Below are positions 19,976-31,228 of a stretch of 64,000 bases of DNA, piece by piece. Source of the DNA: Pantoea sp. WMus005 (GTDB lineage: Bacteria > Pseudomonadota > Gammaproteobacteria > Enterobacterales > Enterobacteriaceae). How positions within the stretch are numbered: the first letter of the stretch is position 1; each line of letters begins with the position of its first letter. Location: the NCBI RefSeq assembly GCF_013415305.1, contig NZ_JACBXU010000007.1, positions 89,655 through 153,654 of the forward strand, given 5' to 3'. The notes under the pieces were generated by a model. It was given only the letters and a program-made list of their open reading frames with translations, searched no databases and had not been told where the DNA came from. The translations under genes were made by a program, and so were the position numbers.

Positions 19976-20626
19976 GAACAGCATAAATAGCGCTTTATTA
20001 TAACGTTACGGCATCCCTGGTGAGGCGCCGGTCAATCCGGTAGTGCCTGATTATTACGCGTTTTTTACTCTCCTTACCATGTCGTTATGGCAGGGTTTCA
20101 GGCGGATAAAAATCAGTTTTTCTGATATCGCAGAAAATTGCCTTGATATTCAATCAGCTGTTCTGAGCTTCTGGTGATTTAAGCCCGGCAAATGAATTAT
20201 AAGGTTACAAATCCACCCGTTTTTTCAGACGGCGGGTTAACGTTGCCGATGAGCAGTGACAGGTTGATGTCGACATCTGCGTTATCTGAAAAAGTGCCCC
20301 CTGTAAAAGGGGGCAAGGGTAGGAGTCAATTCACTCTGTAAAAGAAGTGGATTTCATTACAGAGCCATTTAAAGATAAGGCAAAACCGGGCTTTGTGCCG
20401 CTACGGTTAACCCTTTTTTTATTTAGATATCAAATAATTAAAAAGCTAACGATACAAGATCTCTATTTTAATCAATAGGTTAATTCGGCATGAAAACGAT
20501 TTCTAAGATTAGGCTTAAAGTCCTTTTCAGCCAGATGCTTATGCTAAAAATGGCCTGAATTCAGACGTCGCATTGCAATCTGAGCCAGCTTTACTGCACA
20601 GACTTGACCCCTTCAGGGAATAAATA
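19976..20626. other. Gene-free stretch between two orphan terminators, possible small RNA locus
   Basis: No open reading frame of note. It contains a second GC-rich hairpin at 20296-20314 and a smaller CCGT/ACGG hairpin near 20218-20233. I cannot identify a promoter with confidence. Confidence 0.35.
20291..20314 (-). terminator. Second orphan minus-strand terminator
   Basis: Stem GCCCCC / GGGGGC with a 7-nt loop, followed on the minus strand by ACTTTTT. It is nearly the same stem as at 19956-19975. Confidence 0.55.
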
Positions 20627-20646
20627 TACTGTTTATACACACAGTG
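20627..20646. promoter_or_regulatory. LexA (SOS) box
   Basis: TACTGTTTATACACACAGTG contains the obligatory CTG-N10-CAG with an AT-rich centre. It lies 36 bp before the start of the 77-residue protein at 20682. Confidence 0.75.
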
Positions 20647-20681
20647 TATTTTAAGCTGATAGCCGTTGTGAGGTAAATGAT

Positions 20682-20915
20682 ATGTCGCAGGATGATGAGG
20701 TGTGGAGAGCATTCAGAGAGGCGATGAGGCGGGATGATTCTGGTCAGTTTACGGTAAGCACCCGTGATTTTGTCGCTGAACTGGAACAGCGCAATTCACC
20801 TCACACGCTTCGCGCGGCAAATACATGGATTGAGATGCATATTACCACTTTCAGTGATATCTCGACTGAGGAGGGTGAATGGCGGCTGTTTCAGGTTCCT
20901 GCGGCGCGCGATTAA
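20682..20915 (+). CDS. Small SOS-controlled protein of unknown function
   Basis: 77 residues, acidic, no signal peptide, no membrane segment and no motif I recognise. The sequence is mixed alpha/beta (VWRAFREAMRRDD; TRDFVAELEQRN; EGEWRLFQVP). Translation is supported by TGTGAGG before ATG 20682. A strong LexA box immediately upstream suggests induction by DNA damage. It does not look like DinI, YebG, SulA or TisB. The neighbouring minus-strand gene converges on it. Confidence 0.75.
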   Translation: MSQDDEVWRAFREAMRRDDSGQFTVSTRDFVAELEQRNSPHTLRAANTWIEMHITTFSDISTEEGEWRLFQVPAARD

Positions 20916-20982
20916 CACTTGCCGCAGAGCGGGAAACCATTTTCAGCCTGCCTGCGATGATATGCAGAGGCTGAAGCGGGCA

Positions 20983-21312
20983 TCAGAGCCTGGTGGAGTT
21001 CCGTCGCATGTCAGAACGATCCTGGAATTTAGGATTGGCGGGATAACTCTTGTCGCAGGCCATACGCGCCAGGTTCAGAGCAACCTTGCGTTTTTTAAGC
21101 TTTAACTTTGGCAACCACTCTTTGAACTGAGCTGTCAGCGCTGCTGCCTGCTGTTCGCTGGTGACGCGACAAATAAACAGTTTACTCTTGGTCTGACGAC
21201 TGACATCAATGGCGTAAATCTCTACGCCAGCGCTGCAAACATCATATTCTACATCTGTGAACTGCATGTGTGGCCAAAGACCCGTTCTGGTTTCAAATGT
21301 GGCTAAATCCAT
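20983..21312 (-). CDS. Hypothetical basic protein
   Basis: 109 residues from ATG 21312, which has AAAGG upstream; the longer frame to 21399 adds a hydrophobic stretch without start signals. No recognised family. The N-terminal half is compact (TDVEYDVCSAGVEIYAIDVS), the C-terminal half is lysine/arginine-rich (WLPKLKLKKRKVAL). The basic tail could bind nucleic acid, which is only a guess. Convergent with the SOS gene, with 67 bp between stops. Confidence 0.6.
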   Translation of the reverse strand: MDLATFETRTGLWPHMQFTDVEYDVCSAGVEIYAIDVSRQTKSKLFICRVTSEQQAAALTAQFKEWLPKLKLKKRKVALNLARMACDKSYPANPKFQDRSDMRRNSTRL

Positions 21313-21868
21313 GACAACTACCTTTTTTATTTTAAGCGTTATTGCTATCCAGGCGACTAAACTCTGGTCGGGCCAGTGAGCATAGACCAGAATCAGCATT
21401 CTGCCAGTGATTTCGCTGATTTATTCTGGTCCTGCCACGAATGGTTAAAACCTCATAGTGATGTCTCGCGACCCCCGGCTGCGCATCATTGACTTATCAG
21501 AGGCGCTGATGTCAGTCAGGCTTCAGGCTTTTGTGCTCTCCGGCTATGCCACTTTATCCACCCAGTCATTTTGCGTCTCCTGCAGAATTTTGCGTCTTTA
21601 AAATTCCCACAAAATAACATTTATCGTCAGATAATTTGTTGAATTAGCAGGCTAATCATCAGATTCCCAATCATGGGCGCTGGTGGGTAATTATGACCAC
21701 CGGGCAGTAGAAAACAGACTCCGGATGATAACGGCGGTTTCAACAGTATGAAGAGGTGTAAAAAGGTGTGTCAAAATGAAAGGGAGTGAAATCCAGATTA
21801 TTTTTCTGCATGGCACACTTTGGTTCATTCGCAAGGAAAAATAAAAAAATATATCCCCTGCCATTAAT

Positions 21869-21895
21869 TAAAGCCCTGCAGTTAAGCGCCGATAA
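21869..21895 (+). promoter_or_regulatory. Sigma-28 (FliA) promoter of chemoreceptor 1
   Basis: TAAA (21869-21872), exactly 15 bp, then GCCGATAA (21888-21895). This is an exact match to the flagellar sigma-28 consensus, placed about 55 bp before the ATG. Confidence 0.85.
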
Positions 21896-21949
21896 GAACG
21901 ATCCAGTTTTAAAGCATATTCAAATTAATTTTTTTGTCCGGGGACAAGT

Positions 21950-23608
21950 ATGACTATTACACAACGTCTGGTATTGATTTTTTCACTGCTCGCAATGTCA
22001 CTGATTGCGTTGGTGATTATCTCTTTGTCAGTGATTTCGGGCTTCCAGTCGCGTTTTGAATATGTACAGATGAACGCGATACCCAGCATTCGTGATCTCA
22101 ATAAATCAATCAGCGTGACCAATCAGCTAGGTATTGCGCTTTATCGCCATCACAGTACCACTGATGCGACGAAATTCCCCGAGGCGGAACAGCGTATTGA
22201 GAATCTGCTGACGCAGATTAAGTCGCTTAATGATTTTTATATGGCGAACGACATCTCAAACGATGAAGACAAAGGAATGACGGAGCAGGCCGATAAAAAC
22301 CTGGAGGCGGTCCGTAATGCATTGCCAGCGTTTATTGCTGCCTCACGCGCCCACAATGATGCGGTCACACTGCCGTTATTACAGAGCGAGAACGGTATTG
22401 GCGCTGCAGCCCGTAAGATGGAAGCGGATTTCACCCGTCAGATTCAGCTGAACATCGATATTGGCGAACAGCTCAGAACTGAGAATAAGCGTATTTATAA
22501 CAGGACGCTGTGGATGATGTCTGGCGGGTCCTTGCTGCTTATTCTGATACTGGCCGCTTTCTCCACTAAGGTGATTCTGGGCATCAAAAAGAGCCTCTCT
22601 GGCATGGTGAATACCATGACGCAGGTCAGTCATACGCTTGACCTGACCCACACCGCCGAAGTCCGCAGTAAGGATGAGATTGGTAAAACGGCAATGGCAT
22701 TTAACCAGCTGCTGGCCCGCGTTTCTGGCACGCTTCTGTCGGTCAGTCATGCCGCACAATCGGTCAGTACCGGTTCAACGCAGATCGCCGCTGGCAATGA
22801 GGATCTTTCTGCGCGCACGGAAGAACAGGCTGCTTCACTGGAGCAGACGTCTGCCAGTATGGCAACACTGAGTGAAACGGTGCGTCAGAACTCAGAAGGT
22901 GCGCATCAGGCCAGCAGCCTGGTGAATAATGCCAATAACATGTCAATCCAGAATGGGTCGGCGGTGAAGCAGATGCTCAGCACGATGGATGAGATCCGCG
23001 GCAGCTCTGCCAAAATCTCTGAAATCACCGGGCTGATTGAAGGCATTGCGTTCCAGACCAATATTCTGGCACTGAATGCGGCCGTTGAAGCCGCGCGTGC
23101 CGGTGAGCATGGTCGCGGCTTCGCCGTGGTCGCCTCAGAAGTGCGTAATCTGGCGCAGCGCTCCTCTTCTGCTGCCCGTGAAATCAAAGAGCTGATTTCC
23201 ACATCAGTTTCACAGGTTGAGCACGGTTTAGAACAGGCTAGCGGTGTTGGTGCAAACAGTGAAAATGTCCGCCAGGCGATTCAGCAGGTAGCTGATCTGG
23301 TCAATGAGATTGCCGCAGCAACCTCTGAGCAGAGCAAAGGCATTGAGCAGGTTCATCAGGCGATTGGCCAGATGGATGAAGTGACGCAGCAGAACGCCTC
23401 GCTGGTGGAGGAGGCCTCATCTGCTTCTAAGTCGCTGCAGGAGCAGGCAGAGACGCTGGCAGGATTGGTGGCGACCTTTACGCTGGAGAGCAATCACCGT
23501 GTCGCAAAGTCGCAGCAGACCGCAGCTCTGCGTCGTCCGGTATTGCAGACAAAGCAGCCCGAGCGCCAGGCCATCGACATGACGAAGGCGAACTGGGAAA
23601 GTTTTTAA
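21950..23608 (+). CDS. Methyl-accepting chemotaxis protein 1 (Tar/Tsr class)
   Basis: Inner-membrane chemoreceptor with 552 residues. TM1 is at about 8-30, a periplasmic four-helix-type sensor at about 31-185, and TM2 at about 186-210. HAMP follows, then the cytoplasmic signalling rod with the hairpin tip [21 protein letters not shown] near residue 365. It ends in NWESF, the C-terminal pentapeptide that tethers CheR/CheB, so it should act as a full high-abundance-type receptor. The ligand cannot be read from the sequence. A sigma-28 promoter precedes it and a strong terminator follows. Confidence 0.95.
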   Translation: MTITQRLVLIFSLLAMSLIALVIISLSVISGFQSRFEYVQMNAIPSIRDLNKSISVTNQLGIALYRHHSTTDATKFPEAEQRIENLLTQIKSLNDFYMANDISNDEDKGMTEQADKNLEAVRNALPAFIAASRAHNDAVTLPLLQSENGIGAAARKMEADFTRQIQLNIDIGEQLRTENKRIYNRTLWMMSGGSLLLILILAAFSTKVILGIKKSLSGMVNTMTQVSHTLDLTHTAEVRSKDEIGKTAMAFNQLLARVSGTLLSVSHAAQSVSTGSTQIAAGNEDLSARTEEQAASLEQTSASMATLSETVRQNSEGAHQASSLVNNANNMSIQNGSAVKQMLSTMDEIRGSSAKISEITGLIEGIAFQTNILALNAAVEAARAGEHGRGFAVVASEVRNLAQRSSSAAREIKELISTSVSQVEHGLEQASGVGANSENVRQAIQQVADLVNEIAAATSEQSKGIEQVHQAIGQMDEVTQQNASLVEEASSASKSLQEQAETLAGLVATFTLESNHRVAKSQQTAALRRPVLQTKQPERQAIDMTKANWESF

Positions 23609-23629
23609 CAGTTTACCAATACCATAATG

Positions 23630-23656
23630 GCCTCCACACTGTGGGGGCTTTTTTTT
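23630..23656 (+). terminator. Terminator after chemoreceptor 1
   Basis: Stem GCCTCCAC / GTGGGGGC, 3-nt loop, followed by eight T. Confidence 0.88.
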
Positions 23657-24197
23657 AGTATTAATCAATACAACAACGTCTTTTAAATAAAATGAAATCG
23701 ATTTCATTACTAAAAAAGAAGTTACTCTTTAGAGTTATATAATTAGGTTTATTTTTTTCTTGGATTTTATTTTCGGCTAATAGCGTAATGATAATTAATC
23801 AGATAGAGCGCAGATATTTGTTATCGGCGATTTCTGAGTCGACTTTAATTTCTTTATTTTCAAAACAATAATGCTGAAGACACGCTAACGGCTTAAGGTG
23901 CCCGCTGAAGGGTTTGTTTTTTATCTTTATGATATATATGGTTATTTTTAAGTTTGAGTTAGGCTAATCTTGCAGTAAATATCGTCATTTTATTCACTGA
24001 AAAATAACGGAACGCAATCTATACTCCTTTCTGTTGTTATATGTGTTTCTGAATTTCATACAAAACTCATCTCTTCATACCAACACCGTGCTGCATGAAG
24101 CACGTCTGGCTATGTAAAAGAAGAAGTAAAAATAAAATTACAAACCTTATTTTGTCCAGGGCTCACCTGCACGCCTCATACACCAGAGCGGAAAAGA
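23657..24197. other. AT-rich upstream region of chemoreceptor 2
   Basis: No gene. A TATACT -10-like box lies near 24019, but no sigma-28 promoter like those of the other two chemoreceptor genes is visible. Confidence 0.4.
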
Positions 24198-26123
24198 ATG
24201 AAAAAATTACTCGACCGGATTAATCTGCCAGCGAAATTCCTGTTACTGGGATCTTTTGCGCTGGTGCTGTTTATTTTACCTACATTTTTGTTTATTCAGA
24301 CAGGCAATCAGCTAATTGACACAAAGAATGTGGAACTGACCGGTATACCGGTTGAAAGAGAGGTACTCAAGCTACTGAATCTCTTGCAGCGGCACCGTGC
24401 GCAAAGCGCGATCGCTATCTCACTGAACAAGCCTGATAACGCGCCACGCATGGCGTTGGTTAGTGAAGTTAATAGCTTATCTCAAACAATCGCTGACGAT
24501 TTACGCAAAGATGATGAGCTGGCGCTGCCTCTTAAGCGGCTGGAGCGTGTTAATCAGGAGTGGAGCCAGCTGCAGAACGATATCAATGCAGGCAGACTTA
24601 CGCTGGATACCAGCCTGACGAGACACGCTCAGCTGATCCAGACGCTGCTCGATACTAATCAGGATGTACTTGATTTCTATCAGCTATCTCTGGACGCCGA
24701 TCTGAACACCTATCAGCTAATCGTCAGTATCTTTAGTCGTCTGCCGCAGCTAACTGAAACGCTGGGGCAGATTCGTGCTAACGGCACTTCGCTGATTGCT
24801 GGGGGAAATGTATCGGATGCAGATCGCAGCCGTATGGCATTCCAGCTTGATTATGGCAGAACGGCGCTGAGACAGTTCAGCAGTAACATAGATAAAGTAT
24901 TTGCCATTGAGCCGGATCTTAAAACCACTTTTGGAAACCTCGCACAGGATGCTAACCAGCAGGCACTGAGTGCGCTGAATTTGGCTGATAGTGTTTTTGT
25001 CAGCGGTCATGCCAGCGTGACGCCGGTTGACTATGTACGTGTCTTTACTCAGGCGATCAACCGTTACGGTGAGCTGGGGGAACAAACCAGCCATCGTCTG
25101 GAAGGAATGATGCAAACGCAGATTCAGGAACGTCGTCAGGCGCAATACCTGCTGCTGGCAGGCCTGCTCACCATCGCGTTGCTGGCCATTCTGCTCGCTG
25201 TGATGATCACCCGTTCTGTCACCCGTCCGGTAAAAGAAGCGGTCGAAGTTGCCAGTCGTGTCGCGGCTGGCGATCTGACGGCAGCGCTGACTGTTTCCGG
25301 CAGCAATGAAATGGCTGAACTCTTGAATGCATTAATGCGGATGCAGCAGCGTCTTGCCCAGCTTGTTTCGGATATCAAAGGCAATGCAGCCACCATCGCC
25401 AACTCCTCTGAAGAGATTGCACGTGGCAATGGCGACCTTTCGTCACGCACCGAACAGCAGGCCGCTTCACTCGCTGAAACAGCGGCCAGTATGGAACAAC
25501 TGGCTTCAATCATTCAGCAGAATGCGGATAACACCCGCTTTGCCTCTGATCGCGCAGAATCAGCAACTCAGGCGGCACTGTTAAGCGGCGCAGCGATGGA
25601 TTCCGTGATGCAGACGATGCACAAAATCCGTGGCAGTTCGGGACAGATTGAAGAGATCACCTCCGTCATCGACAGCATCGCTTTCCAGACCAATATCCTG
25701 GCACTGAATGCGGCCGTTGAAGCGGCACGCGCGGGTGAACAGGGCAAAGGCTTTGCCGTTGTTGCGTCGGAAGTGCGTGCGCTGGCACAACGTTCAGCCA
25801 GTGCAGCGAAAGAGATCAAGAGCCTGATCGAGCAGTCGGTGACGCATGCGCATGAAGGGATCGCGATGGCCCAGAACGCAGGCGACAAAGTGAAGCAGAG
25901 CGTCAGCGCGATTGAACAGACCTCTCAGCTGATGCGCGATATCTCTGCTTCATCTGAAGAGCAGAGCAGCGGTATTTCGCAGGTTAATATTGCGGTGAAC
26001 CAGATGGATCAGGTGACGCAGCAGAACGCCGTGCTGGTCGAAGAGTCTGCCTCTTCTGCAGAGGAACTCGCTTCGCGCGCAGGTCAGTTGCGTACAATGG
26101 TCGCGGTATTCCAGACCGCATAA
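24198..26123 (+). CDS. Methyl-accepting chemotaxis protein 2
   Basis: Inner-membrane chemoreceptor with 641 residues. TM1 is at about 12-33, followed by a large periplasmic helical sensor (about 34-310) with an [13 protein letters not shown] motif reminiscent of nitrate/NIT-type sensors, TM2 at about 314-337, and HAMP ([19 protein letters not shown]). The signalling domain has its tip [21 protein letters not shown] near residue 494. It ends in VFQTA with no NWETF-type pentapeptide, so it depends on other receptors for efficient adaptation. No sigma-28 box was found upstream. Confidence 0.94.
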   Translation: MKKLLDRINLPAKFLLLGSFALVLFILPTFLFIQTGNQLIDTKNVELTGIPVEREVLKLLNLLQRHRAQSAIAISLNKPDNAPRMALVSEVNSLSQTIADDLRKDDELALPLKRLERVNQEWSQLQNDINAGRLTLDTSLTRHAQLIQTLLDTNQDVLDFYQLSLDADLNTYQLIVSIFSRLPQLTETLGQIRANGTSLIAGGNVSDADRSRMAFQLDYGRTALRQFSSNIDKVFAIEPDLKTTFGNLAQDANQQALSALNLADSVFVSGHASVTPVDYVRVFTQAINRYGELGEQTSHRLEGMMQTQIQERRQAQYLLLAGLLTIALLAILLAVMITRSVTRPVKEAVEVASRVAAGDLTAALTVSGSNEMAELLNALMRMQQRLAQLVSDIKGNAATIANSSEEIARGNGDLSSRTEQQAASLAETAASMEQLASIIQQNADNTRFASDRAESATQAALLSGAAMDSVMQTMHKIRGSSGQIEEITSVIDSIAFQTNILALNAAVEAARAGEQGKGFAVVASEVRALAQRSASAAKEIKSLIEQSVTHAHEGIAMAQNAGDKVKQSVSAIEQTSQLMRDISASSEEQSSGISQVNIAVNQMDQVTQQNAVLVEESASSAEELASRAGQLRTMVAVFQTA

Positions 26124-26132
26124 GTGAGTTAA

Positions 26133-26159
26133 AACAGCCGCCACCTGTGGGCGGCTGTT
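26133..26159. terminator. Bidirectional terminator between chemoreceptor 2 and the MBL-fold gene
   Basis: Perfect 10-bp stem AACAGCCGCC / GGCGGCTGTT with a 7-nt loop; TTTT follows on the minus strand. Confidence 0.75.
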
Positions 26160-26182
26160 CCCTTCTCCGCGTTTATCGTCCG

Positions 26183-26983
26183 CTACGCCTGATGATCCTG
26201 CAGACAGGCCAGATACTTCTCTCCTGACCCCATCACTTTCTCTTTTGCCTGATGATGAATATCCTGACCTTCAAACGCGCCATAAAGCTGTCCGAACGTC
26301 ACACCGGAGAGCCGATGCATGATGTCACCCACGGTGGCGGATGACAGCGGAAGCATATTCGGGTAGCTCCACATAAAGGACACGCCATGCGCACCCGGCG
26401 TCACCTGAATAATATCACCCGCCAGAATCACGCCTTCGTCTTCGTCCCAGTGCAGCACGCTGCCACCGGGAAAATGGCCGCCCAGCCGTAACAGCGTCAC
26501 ACCGGGCATCAGCGTCAGCGACTCACCCTGCCAGAGCTGGATATGCGGACTCTCCCTCACAATCCATTGCCGATCGTATGCATGCAGATGAACAGGGGCG
26601 TTAAACGCCTCAGCCCACTCCTGCATGGTGGTGTAGTAGTGCGGATGTGAAATCGCGATAGCATCAATGCCACCCAGCGCGGCAATAAGCGTATAAGTGG
26701 CATCATCCAGGTTGGCAATGCAGTCCCATAGCACGTTGCCGTGCGGCGTACGCAGCAGAAAAGCGCGCTGGTTGATGGCAAACTCAGGTACGGTTTTAAG
26801 GCTTAATAGCGCATCGTTATGCGCCGTCCACTTATTAGCGTGGCTGGCGCGCAATTCATCAAACGCGATCCAGCGCTGACCCGCAGCCGGAACATACTGA
26901 CGTTCATCCTCACAGATTTTACAGTGCTGATCGGGGGCTGCAGAGGGATAAGCGGTCCCACAGGCGGTACATAACATCGTCAT
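26183..26983 (-). CDS. MBL-fold metallohydrolase with N-terminal zinc ribbon
   Basis: 266 residues from ATG 26983, which has AAGGAG upstream. The N-terminus holds two CxxC pairs (CTAC and CKIC, residues 5-24), probably a zinc ribbon. The metallo-beta-lactamase fold follows: ISHPHYY in place of the usual HxHxDH, GGHFPGG, and AGDII. The altered first metal motif (HPHYYT) means the metal site is unusual. Substrate unknown; glyoxalase-II-like or beta-lactamase-like hydrolysis is possible. Transcribed away from its neighbour at 27061 by only 77 bp, same strand, so they may share a transcript. Confidence 0.82.
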   Translation of the reverse strand: MTMLCTACGTAYPSAAPDQHCKICEDERQYVPAAGQRWIAFDELRASHANKWTAHNDALLSLKTVPEFAINQRAFLLRTPHGNVLWDCIANLDDATYTLIAALGGIDAIAISHPHYYTTMQEWAEAFNAPVHLHAYDRQWIVRESPHIQLWQGESLTLMPGVTLLRLGGHFPGGSVLHWDEDEGVILAGDIIQVTPGAHGVSFMWSYPNMLPLSSATVGDIMHRLSGVTFGQLYGAFEGQDIHHQAKEKVMGSGEKYLACLQDHQA

Positions 26984-27060
26984 CGTGATCTCCTTTGTTT
27001 CACTCAAGCTTATGCACACCTGTGAAAACCGCACTTTCCTGAGGCTATTTCGTCACGCGA

Positions 27061-28176
27061 TTACGGCTGGCGGCGCAGCGTAATCCGGGTCAGTTCCGAG
27101 GGACGGCCCAGCCTGACCGCCATGCCTGGCCAGAGTGCCGTGCCGTTATTCACATAGAGCTGCATTCCGTCGACCTGATAAAGCCCGGAGACAAACCCGG
27201 CATTGGGTTTAGCAAACAGCCGGTCCAGCCCGATAATCAGGCCGCCATGCGTATGGCCGGAGAGCTGCACATCTACCCCCTGCGCCGCGTTCTGGTGGGC
27301 ATTTCGTGGCTGATGATCCAGCAGAATCACCGGCGCGCTTTCAGGTGCCTGTTCCAGTGCACGGGCCAGATCCGGACCGGTCGCGTTCCTGCCTGGCGCG
27401 GAGGCGTCCGGCAGGCCAGCAATCACCAGTTTTGCGGCTCCGCGCTCGATAACGGTATGGCTGTTGAGCAGGGGCTGTAGGCCCAGTGAGGCCAGATGCG
27501 CCGTCCAGATCGCCTGATGGAAGAAATATTCGTGGTTGCCGGTGATGGCCCATACGCCGTCCGGTGCTGCCAGCTTGCGCAGCGGTGCAACGTCATGCCG
27601 TCGATGCTCCAGGCTGCCATCGATCACATCCCCCGTCACCACAATCAGATCGGCTTTAAGAGACATCGCCCGTTCAACCATCGCGGCAGTCCAGGCCGCA
27701 TTAAATAATCGGGTGATGTGAAGGTCGGTCAGTTGCAGCAGCTGATAGCCATCGAACTCAGCCGGAAGGTTGGGCAGTACCAGCGTCACCTCTTTGACTG
27801 GCGGCACCCGTATTGCCTGCTGTACGCCAAAGGCAGCCATCGCCATTGCCAGCACGACGGCCAGATAGCGAACACCGGGAACCAGCTCCAGCGGATGACG
27901 CAGCAACAGGGCGATCAGCATGACCGCATCCATCAGCATCTGAAGCAGTGCCAGCAGCAGCACAGTGCTGTACGCCCAGTTAAATAAGATGATGACGATG
28001 CGAGGCATTTCGGCGGAGAACATCCCGCCCGAGGTAAAGCGGCTTACCAGCAGATATTGTGAGGCCAGCAGCACCAGTGCTGAAAGCAGGATCTTGATGG
28101 CCAGAGGCATGGATAATGGAATAATGACGCGCGCAATAACATACCAGCTGGGTAAGCTGAAAATCAGGTGAAACAT
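27061..28176 (-). CDS. Membrane-anchored metallophosphoesterase
   Basis: 371 residues. About four N-terminal membrane segments (roughly residues 10-125) are followed by a calcineurin-like phosphoesterase domain with all metal-binding motifs: LTDLHI, VVTGDVIDG, GNHEYFF, LLDHQP and SGHTHGGLI. The family (YaeI/YkuE/YkoQ type) includes UDP-diacylglucosamine and phosphodiester hydrolases, but most members have no known substrate. The catalytic domain may face either side of the inner membrane; the topology is not clear from the sequence. Confidence 0.88.
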   Translation of the reverse strand: MFHLIFSLPSWYVIARVIIPLSMPLAIKILLSALVLLASQYLLVSRFTSGGMFSAEMPRIVIILFNWAYSTVLLLALLQMLMDAVMLIALLLRHPLELVPGVRYLAVVLAMAMAAFGVQQAIRVPPVKEVTLVLPNLPAEFDGYQLLQLTDLHITRLFNAAWTAAMVERAMSLKADLIVVTGDVIDGSLEHRRHDVAPLRKLAAPDGVWAITGNHEYFFHQAIWTAHLASLGLQPLLNSHTVIERGAAKLVIAGLPDASAPGRNATGPDLARALEQAPESAPVILLDHQPRNAHQNAAQGVDVQLSGHTHGGLIIGLDRLFAKPNAGFVSGLYQVDGMQLYVNNGTALWPGMAVRLGRPSELTRITLRRQP

Positions 28177-28360
28177 GGCATTTTTCCGGTAGGGCGCTGA
28201 ATATCCGCGCAGGCAAAAAAAGAGACAAGGGTTTATAGAGCCGTTTTCAGCATTGTAGTGTATACGATGCTGCCGTCAGGGTTACTTCACGCCAGGTGCT
28301 TTAACGGAGATAAAGCAGGAAGAAAGGATGAGCAAAAACATCTCTGCAGGGCGCAAAAAC

Positions 28361-28392
28361 AAAAAAAGCGTGACCGGTGCACCGGCCACGCT
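28361..28392 (-). terminator. Terminator after ydeP
   Basis: Stem AGCGTG-A-CCGG / CCGG-C-CACGCT with a TGCA loop, followed on the minus strand by seven T. Confidence 0.85.
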
Positions 28393-28420
28393 GACAACAT
28401 TCACATTCTGATACGTCCGA

Positions 28421-30748
28421 TTAGCGTAGAACGCCTGAGGTCGTCTGCGTCTCGTCGGTGACGCGCGTCATGGCGATGGGAATGCTTTTATAGGCGGGAA
28501 TGCCACTTTTGGTATCGTGGCTGTCGAGCGGCACCATCACATTCGCCTCGGGATAGTATGCGCCGACTGAACCTGAGGCCATATCAATAATCACGATGGT
28601 CAGGTTTTTCATCTGGCGCGAGGTGGGATTGCCCTCCGGGTCCAGCGCCATCAGATCGACACGGTCACCGACCCGCAACTGGCGTTTTTCTGCCTCTTCA
28701 GCATTGATAAACAGCACGTCACGCCGGCCCGTTACACCACGATAGCGATCGTTCAGGCCATACAGCGTGGTGTTGTACTGGTCGTGACTGCGCAGGGTGG
28801 TGAGTACCAGGTCATGGCATTTCAGCGAGCGGGGATCTTCATTGATGCCCTGCATCACCTTAAACTGCGCACGGCCAGATGGCGTAAGCCAGACGCGCTC
28901 TGATGCGGCATTATGAAGCCGGAATCCACCCGGATGCTTAATCCGCTCATTGAAGTTTTCAAACGCCGGGAACACCGCTTCAATGGCATCACGGATGCGG
29001 CTGTAATCGGCAGCCATGGCTGACCAGTCAACCACGCTGTCTGGCAGCGTTGCCTTAGCAAGGGAGGCCACCAGCGCCGGTTCAGATTTAAGATGAGGCG
29101 AAGCCGGTTCCAGCGAGCCACGTGAGGCATGTACCATCGACATTGAATCTTCAACAGTCACACTTTGAACGCCGGTAGCCTGAACATCGCTCTCAGTACG
29201 GCCCAGCACGGGTAGCAGATAGTTGTGCTTACCGAGTAACAGGTGTGAGCGGTTGAGTTTGGTGGCCATATGCACCACCAGATCCAGTTTGCGCATCGCC
29301 GGGAACGTCACCTGTGGATCAGAGATCGCTTCTGCCAGATTGCCGCCCAGACAGAGCAGCGCTTTGGCTTTGCCGTCGCGCATCGCCTTAATCGCCTCAA
29401 CCGCGCCATGACCATGCTTCTGCGGCGGCTGGAATCCAAACACCTTCTCTATGCCATCCAGCAGCGACTGCGGTGGGATCTCCGTGATGCCCACCGTGCG
29501 ATCGCCCTGCACATTGGAGTGACCGCGTAACGGACAGATACCCGCGCCTGGCTTACCGATGTTGCCGCGCATCAGCAGCAGGTTGGCAATTTGCTGCACG
29601 TTCTGGGTGCCATACTGGTGCTGAGTAATCCCCATGCCGTAACAGATGATGGTGCGTTCAGCACTGGCGTAGAGCCGGGCGATATGCTGGATCTCTTCGC
29701 GCGCCATGCCAGAGACTTTCAGAATATGCGCCCAGTCGGTACTCTCCAGGTCGGCTTTCAGGGCGTCAAACCCTTCGGTGTGCTCAGTGATAAAGGCTTC
29801 ATCAATGACGCCGGGTTCGCCTTTGCTCAGCGCCTCCTCGTGCATAGTGAGCAGGATCTTCATCACCCCTTTCAGCATCGCCGCGTCGCCGCCCACCCGC
29901 ACTTTGTAGTAAGTCGATGCCAGCTCAGTGGAGCTCATTGATAACATCTCAATCGGGCTCTGCGGTGAAGTAAAACGCTCCAGTCCGCGTTCACGCAGCG
30001 GGTTGATCGCCACGATAGTCGCACCGCGTTTAGAAACTTCACGCAGCGTGCCCAGCATACGCGGATGGTTAGTGCCGGGATTATGGCCGATGCAGAGCAC
30101 GAGGTCACAGTGATCAAAATCTTCCAGCTCTACCGTGCCTTTGCCGACGCCAATCGACTCCGGCAGCCCGACGCTGGTCGGTTCGTGGCACATGTTTGAG
30201 CAGTCAGGAAAGTTATTGGTGCCATATTCGCGGGCGAAGAGCTGCCACAGGAACGCCGCTTCATTTGAGGCGCGACCCGAAGTATAAAACTCCACGCTAT
30301 CCGGATCGTCGTAGCTGCGCAGATGCTCCCCAATTTCCCGGAATGCCGTCTCCCATTCGATGGGCTGATAGGTATCAGTAGCGGCATCGTACTTCATCGG
30401 ATGGGTCAGGCGACCTTCGCCCTCCAGATGCAGTGCGCTGCGATCCCACAGTTCAGTCACGGTATGGGCAGCAAAAAATTCCGGCGTGGTGCGCTTGCTG
30501 GTGGCTTCCCACGAGACGGCTTTTGCGCCGTTTTCGCAGAACTCAAAGGATGAGGCATGTTGCGGGTCAGGCCAGGCACAACCCGGACAGTCAAAGCCCT
30601 GTGGCTGGTTGACTTTAAACAGGGCAATCACATCCTGCTTCACAGACATCTGGCCGCGGATCGCATCCGCAACTGCCTTTAGTGCGCCCCAGCCACCAGC
30701 AGCACCACCATAAGGGGCAATGCCATTTGTGCGATTTTGCTCTTTCAT
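28421..30748 (-). CDS. ydeP: YdeP-type molybdopterin oxidoreductase
   Basis: Formate-dehydrogenase-alpha-like protein with 775 residues, the length of E. coli YdeP. It binds a molybdopterin guanine dinucleotide cofactor (family knowledge). The N-terminal iron-sulphur region is reduced to CPGC (Cys54 and Cys57), as usual in the FdhF/YdeP/CbbBc subfamily. Later conserved stretches include [42 protein letters not shown] and [13 protein letters not shown]. YdeP contributes to acid resistance in E. coli; its reaction is unknown. No FdhD-like helper or electron-transfer partner lies next to it, so it relies on host functions. Confidence 0.9.
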   Translation of the reverse strand: MKEQNRTNGIAPYGGAAGGWGALKAVADAIRGQMSVKQDVIALFKVNQPQGFDCPGCAWPDPQHASSFEFCENGAKAVSWEATSKRTTPEFFAAHTVTELWDRSALHLEGEGRLTHPMKYDAATDTYQPIEWETAFREIGEHLRSYDDPDSVEFYTSGRASNEAAFLWQLFAREYGTNNFPDCSNMCHEPTSVGLPESIGVGKGTVELEDFDHCDLVLCIGHNPGTNHPRMLGTLREVSKRGATIVAINPLRERGLERFTSPQSPIEMLSMSSTELASTYYKVRVGGDAAMLKGVMKILLTMHEEALSKGEPGVIDEAFITEHTEGFDALKADLESTDWAHILKVSGMAREEIQHIARLYASAERTIICYGMGITQHQYGTQNVQQIANLLLMRGNIGKPGAGICPLRGHSNVQGDRTVGITEIPPQSLLDGIEKVFGFQPPQKHGHGAVEAIKAMRDGKAKALLCLGGNLAEAISDPQVTFPAMRKLDLVVHMATKLNRSHLLLGKHNYLLPVLGRTESDVQATGVQSVTVEDSMSMVHASRGSLEPASPHLKSEPALVASLAKATLPDSVVDWSAMAADYSRIRDAIEAVFPAFENFNERIKHPGGFRLHNAASERVWLTPSGRAQFKVMQGINEDPRSLKCHDLVLTTLRSHDQYNTTLYGLNDRYRGVTGRRDVLFINAEEAEKRQLRVGDRVDLMALDPEGNPTSRQMKNLTIVIIDMASGSVGAYYPEANVMVPLDSHDTKSGIPAYKSIPIAMTRVTDETQTTSGVLR

Positions 30749-31228
30749 AATGCTCCACAGTGTCTCTATTGTTATCCGATAAGCCTGGTACAGAAAAAGT
30801 CATCGCAGCGTGAATTCTGGCTATTATTCAGTGAAATTCTCTCTCAAAATGTTTCGGTGAGGGGGCGTTGTGAAGTTAAGCGATCAAATAAAGGATGGGC
30901 GGTAACTGGAAACAGACCTATAAACGAGGCGACTCTGCCTGGATTCTGAGCAATGGATAAAAAAATAGAGGCCTCTTTATCTTCGTCGGCAGAATGACAG
31001 GGTTAATGTATTGTTTTAATGGAAATAATAATGGGTTGGTGATCGGAGGAGGCGACATTTTACGTAATTGATTTCGTACTGATAACGTTATTTCAGGTGA
31101 TATTTACGCCTGTGCGCTAAAGCCGATAAGATAATACGGTTCATTTTACTTTTTACGCTGATAAACCCTCAGTCTGCATAAAACCTTCTTTTGAGGGACG
31201 GGATAACGCGTATTACAAGGATCATAAA
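30749..31228. other. Intergenic stretch
   Basis: Upstream of ydeP and of a small open reading frame. AT-rich, with no terminator-like hairpin or recognised operator. Confidence 0.35.
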
